Positions 1-6,713 of a DNA stretch of 7,306 nt are shown piece by piece; within the stretch, counting starts at the first letter, position 1, and every line of letters begins with the position of its first letter. The DNA is from JBLHGU01 sp047615875 (GTDB lineage: Bacteria; Pseudomonadota; Gammaproteobacteria; Arenicellales; CAJQKF01), in assembly GCA_047615875.1 (NCBI GenBank), contig JBLHGU010000253.1, positions 1 to 7,306 on the forward strand, read 5' to 3'. A program made the translations under genes and the position numbers. The notes under the pieces are model-generated. The model did no database searches, was not told the DNA's origin, and worked only from the letters and a program-made list of their open reading frames with translations.

Positions 1-1
1 C

Positions 2-844
2 GCCGACGGCCAGCCGTGGCTAATCGGTATCTTTGTGGTATGTGCCATCGCTGCTCTACAGGCCACCGCCGGTGCCTTTATGGCCAGCACGGGTGGTGTA
101 CTAACGCGAGATATTTATCTTCGCTATGTTGAGCCAGACGCCAACCATGAAAAACAAAAACGTGTCGGTCGTCTGTGTACCGGCCTGGTTTTTCTTGCCG
201 CTATGTTGCTTGCGACTTACTCTATGGAAGCGGCCCTATTGATCGGCTCATTGGCGATATCATTTGGCTTCCAGTTATGGCCATCATTGCTGGCTGTTAC
301 CTGGTTTCCCTGGATCACCCGTCAGGCAGCAATCCTCGGCTTAATTGCCGGTCTTATAGTAGTGGTAATGACTGAACCGCTTGGCCAGAAACTGGCGGCG
401 GATTCATTACCCTGGGGTCGCTGGCCATGGACCATACATTCAGCGGCCTGGGGTATGTTTTTTAATATTATTGTTTGTGTAGTGGTCTCGGCGATGGGGC
501 GAAATGAAAAAGATCGCCAACGACGCAATAGCTTTCATCACTTTTTTGCCAGTTACAGTCCGTTGGTTCTGCGCAAAAGTTGGTCAAAGCCGGTCGCTGG
601 TGTCATTGTATTAGTATGGATGTTTTTTGCCATCGGCCCAGGTGCCGTAATTGGCAATATTTTGTTTGGCGATCCCAATGCGGGTTACGATGCCTGGAAT
701 TTTGGTATGCCCTCGCTTTGGGCATGGCAGATTATCTGGTGGGCGCTCGGTGTTGGTATGATTTGGTATCTTGCTCAGAAGATGGAAATGTCCACCGTTC
801 CAGAGCGGGAAATCGATAGAGTGGCGATTGGCCAAAAGCAATAA
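2..844 (+). CDS. Sodium:solute symporter (SSS family), C-terminal part, 5' end outside window
   Basis: The frame is open from the window edge, so this is the last 280 residues of a longer membrane protein; the GTG at 35 is an internal codon, not a start. Near the visible N-terminus it reads ATAGAFMASTGGVLTRDIY, which resembles the segment of SSS-family Na+/solute symporters that ends in a Thr-Arg-Asp before a cytoplasmic loop. About six hydrophobic segments follow, at roughly visible residues 58-74, 76-101, 108-124, 147-165, 198-220 and 239-259, separated by charged loops (for example GRNEKDRQRR). The protein ends in a short charged tail (EREIDRVAIGQKQ). The family imports small organic solutes with sodium across the inner membrane. 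The solute cannot be told from this part. Only 27 nt separate its stop from the DMFase-like gene, so the two are probably co-transcribed and the permease probably imports that enzyme's substrate or a precursor (inference). Confidence 0.85.
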   Translation, partial: ADGQPWLIGIFVVCAIAALQATAGAFMASTGGVLTRDIYLRYVEPDANHEKQKRVGRLCTGLVFLAAMLLATYSMEAALLIGSLAISFGFQLWPSLLAVTWFPWITRQAAILGLIAGLIVVVMTEPLGQKLAADSLPWGRWPWTIHSAAWGMFFNIIVCVVVSAMGRNEKDRQRRNSFHHFFASYSPLVLRKSWSKPVAGVIVLVWMFFAIGPGAVIGNILFGDPNAGYDAWNFGMPSLWAWQIIWWALGVGMIWYLAQKMEMSTVPEREIDRVAIGQKQ

Positions 845-859
845 ATAGCTTGATTGTTC

Positions 860-866
860 GAGGAGA
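860..866 (+). promoter_or_regulatory. Ribosome binding site GAGGAGA that fixes the start of the DMFase-like large subunit
   Basis: A strong Shine-Dalgarno match, GAGGAGA, lies 5 nt before the ATG at 872. A TTG codon at 854 is in the same frame and would add six residues, but it lies upstream of this site, and the site itself would then be coding. The ATG at 872 is therefore the preferred start. Confidence 0.85.
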
Positions 867-871
867 ACATT

Positions 872-3229
872 ATGTTAAGAATCACAGGATATAGCGACAA
901 ATATTCTGTTTGTCCAGGCGACAACATCAAGTTCTATGTGAACTCGGAGCAGGGTGAGTCTTATGATACCCACCTGGTTCGCTTAATACACGGCGATACA
1001 AACCCTGATGGCCCAGGCTATAAGGAAGAGGAAATCGATGTACCGGTTAATACAACTTACTCCGGGCGAAATCAACGCATCCACGGTGGCTCTTATGTAG
1101 TCATTCCCCAGGATGATCGTCTCAACGTCGAAAGCTTTACGATCCAGGCCTATATTTTTCCCACTACACCTGAAAAAGGTCGCCAGGGACTCATCACAAA
1201 GTGGGTTGAGCCCAGTAAGTGTGGCTATGGACTGTTTATCGATGATGATAGTTGCCTGTCGCTGGAAATTGGTGACGGCAAAGGCCTGGTTATGAATTTA
1301 TCCAGTGGTAAACCTTTGCTGCGTAAAGTCTGGTACCTCGTCGCGGCTACGTTTGATGAGAAAAGTGGTCGAGTGACATTGTATCAAGAACCGGTTGTCA
1401 GTCGCACCAACGGTGGGCTTGGCATGTCTATGCTACATCCTGCCGATGAGACAACAGCAGTTATAGAGGCGACCAATAGCATACGTCCCGGTAAAAATGA
1501 TGCGCCTCTATTGATGTCTGCATGCACATTGGAGGAACGCACAGGCAGAACAATTTTTGGTGCTCATTATCGAGAAGCCCGTTATCCCATAGAGTTACCA
1601 GAACAAACACTCGTCTACAACGGTAAGATCGATAGACCTCGAATTTGTCGCCGCGCTTTGTCTAAAGCTGAGATTGAATCACTGGCACGGGGATTTTCCG
1701 GTTGTGCCGGAGATCTACGCAATGACGTTGTCGGCGCCTGGGATTTTCACGCCAATATCACCACTAATATTGCGTCAACCCAGATTATTGATACCTCTCC
1801 CAATGTGTTAAATGGTTTCATAATCAACTTGCCGGTCCGCGCTATGACCGGCTATAACTGGACTGGTGATGAAATCGTCTATCACCATAAGCCAGAAGAA
1901 TATGGTGCGATCCATTTTCATGATGATGATATTGACGATGCTCGCTGGGACGTCGATTTTGAAATGAGCATCCCAACTGATCTGAAGAGTGGTGTCTATG
2001 CTATGCGGCTTCGTATAGGTGGGGATGATTCTTCGGACACTGAAGATTATGTGCCCTTTGTAGTACGGCCACCGCTTGGTACCTCTACAGCAAAGATAGC
2101 CTTTATTATGCCGACCAATAGCTATATGGCTTATTCGAATGATAATCTCGGCACCAATTCTGTGGTGGCACAATTATTAGCAGGCAAGGTGCCGGTAATG
2201 ACACCTTCCGATCTTTATCTCAACGAGCATAGAGAATATGGTCTATCAACCTACTCCCAGCATTCTGATGGTAGTGGTGTTTGTTATGCTTCACGTTTAC
2301 GGCCAATCCTTAACATGCGGCCAAAATATCGTCATTGGTTGTCACCATCATTATGGCAACTAAACGGCGATCTGCATCTAACTGATTGGCTGGAAGAAAA
2401 AGGCTTTGAATTTGACGTGCATACGGATGAAGATTTACACCGCGAAGGTGTAGGACTTCTCAATCGTTATAAAACCGTGTTGACCGGTAGCCACCCTGAG
2501 TACACCTCAGAGAAAATGCATGAAGCCTACGATTCCTATCAGCTTGAAGGTGGTCGCTGGACCTATTTGGGTGCCAATGGTTTCTACTGGATAAGTGAAT
2601 ATCACCCCGATAACGAAAACATTATCGAAGTTCGTAAAGGTGAGGCAGGTACTCGCGCATGGACCGCCAATCCCGGTGAGTACAATAATGCTTTCGACGG
2701 AAAGTTTGGTGGCATGTGGCGTGCCCGTGGCCGTATACCGAGTAAATTGTGTGGTCTGACATTTACCGCTTATGGTTTTGATGTGTCATCCTATTATCGT
2801 CGCGAAGACGATAGTAAACGACCAGAATGTGTGTGGATGTTTGAAGGCGTAGGTGATGAAGAGGTTATCGGCGACTTTGGCCTGGTTGGCGGCGGTGCTG
2901 CCGGTTTGGAGCTGGATCGTTATGATCTGGAATTTGGTACTCCACATAATGCTTATCTCTTGGCCCGTTCCGAGGGCCACACCAATCTCATGTTACAGGT
3001 AAATGAGGAAATCCATTTCTCTGTGCGTGGCTACTATGGCGGTGGCACTGAAAATCCACAGGTACGGGCAGATATGATTTATTACAAAACCCCCAATGAT
3101 GGTGCTTTATTTGCACCTGGTTCGTTATCCTGGTGTGGCAGTCTGTCGCACAATAATTACGACAACAATGTGTCGCGTATTTTAGAAAACACCATCAAAG
3201 GTTTTCTGAAAGATGGTCCACTTCCTTAA
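872..3229 (+). CDS. N,N-dimethylformamidase-like large (beta) subunit
   Basis: A 785-residue protein, close to the roughly 760 residues of known DMFase large subunits. DMFase hydrolyses N,N-dimethylformamide to dimethylamine and formate using a mononuclear iron held by two Tyr and one Glu. Seen here, in order: an N-terminal beta-rich part (residues 1-65); a LamG/concanavalin-like region (about 70-290) with VESFTIQAYIFP and later GKIDRPRICRRALS; a linker; then the catalytic alpha/beta part from about 405. The catalytic part has PTNSYMAYSND (Tyr418, Tyr421), EYGLSTYSQHSDGSG (Tyr456, Tyr461), GSHPEYTS (His541, Glu543), YLGANGFYW (Asn569) and GAAGLELDRYD (Glu680). The spacing Tyr421-Tyr461-Glu543 is close to that recalled for the Paracoccus iron ligands (Tyr399, Tyr440, Glu521). 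No signal peptide is evident, so it is probably cytoplasmic. It is followed by two small-subunit-like genes. Family assignment is firm; DMF itself as substrate is not, because many family members are uncharacterised. Confidence 0.9.
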   Translation: MLRITGYSDKYSVCPGDNIKFYVNSEQGESYDTHLVRLIHGDTNPDGPGYKEEEIDVPVNTTYSGRNQRIHGGSYVVIPQDDRLNVESFTIQAYIFPTTPEKGRQGLITKWVEPSKCGYGLFIDDDSCLSLEIGDGKGLVMNLSSGKPLLRKVWYLVAATFDEKSGRVTLYQEPVVSRTNGGLGMSMLHPADETTAVIEATNSIRPGKNDAPLLMSACTLEERTGRTIFGAHYREARYPIELPEQTLVYNGKIDRPRICRRALSKAEIESLARGFSGCAGDLRNDVVGAWDFHANITTNIASTQIIDTSPNVLNGFIINLPVRAMTGYNWTGDEIVYHHKPEEYGAIHFHDDDIDDARWDVDFEMSIPTDLKSGVYAMRLRIGGDDSSDTEDYVPFVVRPPLGTSTAKIAFIMPTNSYMAYSNDNLGTNSVVAQLLAGKVPVMTPSDLYLNEHREYGLSTYSQHSDGSGVCYASRLRPILNMRPKYRHWLSPSLWQLNGDLHLTDWLEEKGFEFDVHTDEDLHREGVGLLNRYKTVLTGSHPEYTSEKMHEAYDSYQLEGGRWTYLGANGFYWISEYHPDNENIIEVRKGEAGTRAWTANPGEYNNAFDGKFGGMWRARGRIPSKLCGLTFTAYGFDVSSYYRREDDSKRPECVWMFEGVGDEEVIGDFGLVGGGAAGLELDRYDLEFGTPHNAYLLARSEGHTNLMLQVNEEIHFSVRGYYGGGTENPQVRADMIYYKTPNDGALFAPGSLSWCGSLSHNNYDNNVSRILENTIKGFLKDGPLP

Positions 3230-3232
3230 GGG
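3227..3232 (+). promoter_or_regulatory. Ribosome binding site TAAGGG overlapping the preceding stop codon
   Basis: The stop codon TAA of the large subunit is the first half of TAAGGG, a Shine-Dalgarno-like site 9 nt before the ATG at 3242. The arrangement suggests that ribosomes finishing the large subunit can re-initiate on the next gene. Confidence 0.6.
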
Positions 3233-3241
3233 TTTAATATC

Positions 3242-3610
3242 ATGCATGACAATCAATCAGCGCCGATGATGCAACGTCCAGAAGGCAAGGAAGTAATGGG
3301 TGCCGCAATGACAACACCGAACCCGCTGGAGATCGCCGCTATGGCTGATCTCGACATCGATAAGATTAACGAATTAGCAGAATGTTTATTTGTACTCAAT
3401 AATAGGCACTATGGCCCTATCGCCGGTGCCTACATGGTGGTTTGCACCAGCCCTGGTAAGCAGTGGTGTGTTGCGCAACTCAATGCTGATCGTGCCAAAC
3501 CAATGATTTTGTTCGAAGATAAAGTCTACCCATCTCCAGAGTTAGCCCAAGAGGAAGCCTTGCGGATAAAGGCCGAGCGTGGCGAATCTGCACCGTGTCG
3601 ATGTACCTGA
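3242..3610 (+). CDS. Small protein, probable divergent paralogue of the DMFase small subunit
   Basis: A 122-residue soluble protein with no signal peptide or membrane segment. By itself it is hard to recognise, but its second half lines up with the next gene's product. GAYMVVC (residues 62-68) matches GKYITIC (79-85) there. The distance from that Gly to a shared Pro (87 here, 104 there) is exactly 25 residues in both, without gaps. Both then continue with a hydrophobic pair, Glu-Asp (92-93), an aromatic/Ser stretch and an Ala-rich amphipathic helix. Overall identity is low. The N-terminus differs: it is Met-rich and lacks the EHxANP segment of the small subunit. The C-terminus ends in a Cys pair (PCRCT). 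It sits 12 nt after the large subunit and 36 nt before the recognisable small subunit, so it is probably a second partner of the large chain or a regulator of it. The start at 3242 is supported by the upstream TAAGGG; a later ATG cannot be excluded. Confidence 0.6.
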   Translation: MHDNQSAPMMQRPEGKEVMGAAMTTPNPLEIAAMADLDIDKINELAECLFVLNNRHYGPIAGAYMVVCTSPGKQWCVAQLNADRAKPMILFEDKVYPSPELAQEEALRIKAERGESAPCRCT

Positions 3611-3635
3611 TACGCGGCTGAAATAATCAATTAGC

Positions 3636-3639
3636 GAGG
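3636..3639 (+). promoter_or_regulatory. Ribosome binding site GAGG of the DMFase-like small subunit
   Basis: GAGG lies 7 nt before the ATG at 3647 and supports that start. The 36-nt gap to the previous stop holds no promoter I can recognise. Confidence 0.65.
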
Positions 3640-3646
3640 TTAAACC

Positions 3647-4054
3647 ATGTTAGATAAACCAACAGGCGTGCAAACCGATCAAGGCCGTGCCAGCACCGAC
3701 GATTACATTACGCGAACCTATGTACTGCCATTACTCAATGATGTCGAGACCCGGACTCGAATCATCGCCGAACATAAAGCTAACCCGGTAGCCGGGCCAC
3801 CTAGAAACGGTCGTCCACCAATTGATCATAGTAAAGACCTGATTACGGTGCTCGACAAGTTTCGACGCCAGCCTATGGAAGGTAAGTACATCACTATCTG
3901 CAAACGTCTGCATGAAGATTATCGTATTGGTATTTGTTCCGGAGTGCGTGGGCAGCCGGTAGAAATATTGGAGGATTCTTATTCCTCTGAGGAAGCTAGT
4001 GAGCACGCAATATTTCTAAAGCGTATTGCGGACATTTTGAAAAAATACCGATAA
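3647..4054 (+). CDS. N,N-dimethylformamidase-like small (alpha) subunit
   Basis: A 135-residue soluble protein, matching the roughly 130 residues of known DMFase small subunits. From memory of the characterised small subunit, these blocks correspond: IIAEHKANP (residues 39-47; the known protein has EEHAANP), FRRQPMEGKY (72-81; FRMQPTFGKY), YRI (92-94), a Pro-Val followed by an acidic-Asp-Ser (104-111), and EEASEHAIFLKRIAD (115-129; EEAMHAVFLKRIED). This is a strong family match. In known enzymes the small chain is mostly helical, binds the large chain in an (alpha-beta)2 or higher assembly, and carries no catalytic residues. In characterised operons the small-subunit gene usually precedes the large one, as I recall. 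Here it comes last, with a paralogue inserted between, which is unusual. It is the final gene of the plus-strand operon and is followed by a hairpin at 4094-4130. Confidence 0.85.
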   Translation: MLDKPTGVQTDQGRASTDDYITRTYVLPLLNDVETRTRIIAEHKANPVAGPPRNGRPPIDHSKDLITVLDKFRRQPMEGKYITICKRLHEDYRIGICSGVRGQPVEILEDSYSSEEASEHAIFLKRIADILKKYR

Positions 4055-4313
4055 GCATTATTAGGGAATTACTAGTAGACAGCCCAGAATGGTGCTTGGT
4101 TGAAGCATATATAGCATGCTTCAACCAAGCGTTAAGCTTCTGATATTGTGATGGTGCGAGCCTTTGATTTAGGCCATTCAATTGTGTTCCCAGAATCCCA
4201 GCCCGATAGCCAGCAATAAACAACAGGCCTTGTGCGCTATCAGTTCCCCACATCCTACACTGACTGAACAGCCATAACTTATTGCTATTCGGGGCAGGCC
4301 ACATTGCCCTGTA
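4055..4313. other. Intergenic gap between two convergent operons
   Basis: This 259-nt stretch separates the stop of the small subunit from the stop of ureidoglycolate lyase on the other strand. It contains the perfect inverted repeat listed separately. A weak 5-bp stem (GGGCA 4292-4296 with TGCCC 4305-4309) lies just past the lyase stop. I find no convincing gene in it: the longest open frame (minus strand, about 100 codons) has no family resemblance and overlaps both the repeat and the end of the small-subunit gene. No promoter is expected here since both flanking genes end in it. Confidence 0.7.
4094..4130. terminator. Perfect 15-bp inverted repeat, probable bidirectional transcript end
   Basis: GCTTGGTTGAAGCAT (4094-4108) is the exact reverse complement of ATGCTTCAACCAAGC (4116-4130), with a 7-nt loop ATATAGC. 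Further G-U pairs could extend the stem outward. It begins 39 nt after the plus-strand operon's stop, where a terminator would lie, and it could fold on either strand. Neither side has a run of T, so it is not a classical intrinsic terminator. It may act as a 3' stabilising hairpin or a Rho-assisted end, or may be a palindromic mobile repeat. Confidence 0.55.
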
Positions 4314-4808
4314 TTAAGGCGTGGAAATAGTAGGGCCATTTAAAAGTTCAACTTCCTCAAGATTGTTGCCAGAACCGCCACGATCAATGACTACGAAGTC
4401 AGCAGTCTGCTTTATAACCATCTGATAGTGATGCCAGGTGTTGGTGTAATAGTTAACGCCTTGCAAACCGTCTGTGATAAATAGTTTAAGGCTATCTGGT
4501 TCAAACTCCTGCTCGCCGGAACCCACCAAAATCAGATACGGATCCTGATGCATTGGAATGAAGGCCTGGCTGCCTAATGGGTGGCGCTCCATGATTTTCA
4601 CCTGATGCGGCATTGGCAACGGGTTTGACCGGAATACGTTAATTAAGGGTCTACCATTTTCGCCACTGGTATCCACAGTAGCAAGATCGTGGAAACGGGT
4701 TGTTAGACCAAAATTAATATCCTGAGTTTTGGCACAACGCAGATCAATCACTTCACCAAATGGGGCAAACGCTTCACTGGTTAGAGGTTGCGGTATGAGC
4801 TCAACCAT
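4314..4808 (-). CDS. allA: Ureidoglycolate lyase
   Basis: A 164-residue protein, the usual size of the AllA family (about 160). It splits ureidoglycolate into glyoxylate and urea, the last step of the urea-releasing allantoate route, in the cytoplasm. Family features seen: an N-terminal PLTSEAFAPFGEVID (residues 8-22), a central ERHPLGSQAFIPM (74-86), LILVGSG (92-98), GVNYYTNTWHH (117-127, with the paired His typical of the cupin-like active site) and DFVVIDRGGSGNNLEE (137-152). The start at 4808 overlaps the last 8 nt of allantoicase and is preceded by GGAG (complement of 4815-4818) at 6-nt spacing. An open frame extends further upstream, but that part is in another frame of the allantoicase gene and lacks family resemblance. 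It is the last gene of the urate operon, with translation probably coupled to allantoicase. Confidence 0.9.
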   Translation of the reverse strand: MVELIPQPLTSEAFAPFGEVIDLRCAKTQDINFGLTTRFHDLATVDTSGENGRPLINVFRSNPLPMPHQVKIMERHPLGSQAFIPMHQDPYLILVGSGEQEFEPDSLKLFITDGLQGVNYYTNTWHHYQMVIKQTADFVVIDRGGSGNNLEEVELLNGPTISTP

Positions 4809-5775
4809 CGATGACTCCAAACAGTCGTAATCGGCTGACACCGCCATCTGGGTGTATGTTAAAACGAATGTAATTGACAATCGGGGTCGCCTTATCAAGG
4901 CTGAAACTATGAATGGTATCGGCGGCAAGTTTTTGTTCTGGCAATAACTCTGTCCAATACAGACTTTGGGCTGGAAGACTTTCTCTTGCGGCATCTTGCA
5001 TATAAATGCCTTGCACGGAACAACGATCTGGAAAGTTGCCTTTGAAGTGTGCCGTATCAATTTCAACCGATTGTAAACTGCCTGAGTGTCCCAGCTTTAC
5101 TATGACCCAGTCATGACCTGGTTCTCGCCGTCGTCTGGTCTCCCAGCCATCACCCATGTTCACGCCACGGCCTGGAGCCAGCAGATTATTCATCACACCA
5201 AAGTGTTCATCGTTGCAGGCCAGTGCAACGCCACCATTCAGGCTGGCCGCGAGGTCTACCACCTCATCTTTGGCGAGATCGGACCAGTGAATATCTGGGG
5301 TGCCGCGAACACGCAGTCTGGCCACACCACCATCGGGATAAATATGTAGTCGAACATGGGTTATCGGCGTTGGTGTCGATACACTGTAAACATGCTGATT
5401 ATCACCACGAAGCTGTTGCACACCGAGTAAGGCCTGCCATTCTTCTTCTGCAGGGTTATCTGCATCAGAGCTACAGACTTGCAAAGATGCAGCAGGTGCA
5501 TAATTGCCAGTAAAGTGACGCGTATCGATTTCGATCTCTTCGACATAGCCTCGTGCGGCGAGTTTAACCACACACCAGTCGTGGCCGGATTCACGCTTGC
5601 GTCGGGATTCCCAGCCATCCATCCATTTGCCATTGTCATCATACTTGCCAGCAACGAATATCGGCTCGGCATCGTCTATCATGCGCGACATTTCGGCAAA
5701 GAAATCGTCGGTGCTGAAAATGGTTTGGGCGCCAAGTCTTTTCGAGGCAAGGTTGATCAGATGTTGAGATGACAT
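4801..5775 (-). CDS. alc: Allantoicase (allantoate amidinohydrolase, urea-releasing)
   Basis: A 324-residue protein, near the usual 330-350 of allantoicases. It hydrolyses allantoate to ureidoglycolate and urea. It shows the internal duplication of the family. Repeat 1 (about residues 15-160) has GWESRRKRESGHDW, VKLAARGYVEEIEIDT, HFTGNYAP and a closing IYPDGGVARLRVRG. Repeat 2 (about 180-322) has GWETRRRREPGHDW, VKLGHSGSLQSVEIDT, HFKGNFPD and IHPDGGVSRLRLFG. Both halves keep the WE(S/T)RR...GHDW block and the HPDGG-like motif, so it looks intact. The ATG at 5775 is chosen because the protein then begins MSSQHLINLASKRLG, the typical N-terminus; the frame upstream runs through puuE. Only 14 nt separate it from the puuE stop, with no strong Shine-Dalgarno site, which suggests translation coupled to puuE. 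Confidence 0.93.
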   Translation of the reverse strand: MSSQHLINLASKRLGAQTIFSTDDFFAEMSRMIDDAEPIFVAGKYDDNGKWMDGWESRRKRESGHDWCVVKLAARGYVEEIEIDTRHFTGNYAPAASLQVCSSDADNPAEEEWQALLGVQQLRGDNQHVYSVSTPTPITHVRLHIYPDGGVARLRVRGTPDIHWSDLAKDEVVDLAASLNGGVALACNDEHFGVMNNLLAPGRGVNMGDGWETRRRREPGHDWVIVKLGHSGSLQSVEIDTAHFKGNFPDRCSVQGIYMQDAARESLPAQSLYWTELLPEQKLAADTIHSFSLDKATPIVNYIRFNIHPDGGVSRLRLFGVIDG

Positions 5776-5789
5776 AGTTATAACCAGAC

Positions 5790-6713
5790 TTAAGAATTTG
5801 GGGATGGGACCTGGGCTGCGAATTCCCGGGCGATGTCCAGGCGAGTGGCGCACCATACGTCTGCTCTGGACTGGATATAGTCGATGAATTTTTGCAAAGC
5901 TGCGGCACGACCCGGCCGACCAATCAGACGACAATGCAAACCAACCGACATCATTTTCGGATGGGTTTTGCCTTCAGCATAAAGAACATCGAAACTATCC
6001 TTTAAGTACTGAAAAAACTGTTCCCCGCAATTAAAACCCTGATTGGTTGCGAAGCGCATGTCGTTGGTATCCAGGGTGTAGGGGACCATTAACTGTGAGT
6101 GGCCATAGTCGTCGTTCCAGTAGGGCAGATCATCGCAGTATGTGTCGGCATGATATTCAAAACCGCCTTCCTCAGCTACCAGTCGATGGGTGTTGGGACT
6201 AGCTCGGCCCAGATAAAAACCCAGCGGCCTGTGGCCTGTAATCTCCTGATGAATCTCGATGGCCTTAAGCATGTGTTCACGCTCAGTTTCAGCATCCATA
6301 TGCTGATAGTCGATCCAGCGATAACCATGACTGGCAATTTCCCAGTCTGCATCCATCATGGCTTTAACAACATCCCTATTCCGCTGCATTGCCATAGCAA
6401 CAGCATAGACGGTTACGGGAATATTATTGTTTGTAAACATCCGATAGAGACGCCAGAATCCGGCCCGGGAACCGTATTCATAGATCGATTCCATATTAAT
6501 GTGACGCATACCTTCATAGGCTGGCGCACCGATAATCTCGGATAGAAAAGCCTCTGAGGCCGCGTCTCCATGCAATACATTATTCTCGCCGCCTTCCTCG
6601 TAGTTAATGACAAACTGAACGGCTATACGAGCATTATTTGGCCATTGAATTACGGGAGGATGTTGACCATAGCCACGCATATCCCTTGGGTAGTTATCAT
6701 CAGGCTGACTCAT
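5790..6713 (-). CDS. puuE: Allantoinase PuuE, cofactor-independent polysaccharide-deacetylase type
   Basis: A 307-residue protein, the standard length for PuuE (about 308 in Pseudomonas). It hydrolyses allantoin to allantoate without the metal centre of classical amidohydrolase-type allantoinases, on a polysaccharide-deacetylase barrel. Seen: an N-terminal YPRDMRGYGQHPP and a strand with NYEEGGE (37-43) followed by HGD; NMESIYEYGSRAGFWR (73-88); EIASHGYRWIDY (125-136); GFYLGRASPNTHRLV (165-179); and near the end GLHCRLIGRPGR (258-269) and ATRLDIAREF. These are the family's diagnostic blocks and none is missing. Its ATG overlaps the puuD stop as ATGA (6710-6713), and GAGA (complement of 6721-6724) lies 7 nt upstream as ribosome binding site. 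The product feeds the allantoicase encoded directly downstream. An annotation as a chitin deacetylase would be a misassignment by fold. Confidence 0.95.
   Translation of the reverse strand: MSQPDDNYPRDMRGYGQHPPVIQWPNNARIAVQFVINYEEGGENNVLHGDAASEAFLSEIIGAPAYEGMRHINMESIYEYGSRAGFWRLYRMFTNNNIPVTVYAVAMAMQRNRDVVKAMMDADWEIASHGYRWIDYQHMDAETEREHMLKAIEIHQEITGHRPLGFYLGRASPNTHRLVAEEGGFEYHADTYCDDLPYWNDDYGHSQLMVPYTLDTNDMRFATNQGFNCGEQFFQYLKDSFDVLYAEGKTHPKMMSVGLHCRLIGRPGRAAALQKFIDYIQSRADVWCATRLDIAREFAAQVPSPNS

Noticed and set aside
854..871. TTG at 854 as the start of the DMFase-like large subunit
   Set aside because: It is upstream of the GAGGAGA ribosome binding site, which is ideally placed for the ATG at 872.
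4083..4196. Repeated 8-mer CCCAGAAT at 4083 and 4189
   Set aside because: It is too short to be distinguished from chance and has no flanking similarity.
3996..4304. Minus-strand open frame of about 100 codons in the intergenic gap
   Set aside because: It overlaps the end of the small subunit, spans the palindrome and shows no recognisable protein family.
4292..4309. Weak stem GGGCA/TGCCC just past the lyase stop as a terminator
   Set aside because: The stem has five pairs, an 8-nt loop and no T-tract, so it is not supportable as a terminator on its own.
4809..5066. Longer version of ureidoglycolate lyase starting at 5066
   Set aside because: The extra 86 residues run antiparallel to nothing useful and out of frame through the allantoicase gene, with no family resemblance; the 4808 start has a GGAG site and gives the normal length.
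4801..5775. Similar DNA blocks within allantoicase (for example CCCAGCCATC twice) as a DNA repeat
   Set aside because: They reflect the ancient internal protein duplication of the allantoicase family, not a recent DNA repeat.
5776..5934. Longer version of allantoicase starting inside puuE
   Set aside because: The extension overlaps the real puuE coding sequence in another frame, and the family N-terminus begins at the ATG at 5775.
6099..6545. Plus-strand open frame of 148 codons within puuE
   Set aside because: It is antisense to the clearly conserved puuE gene and has no family resemblance.
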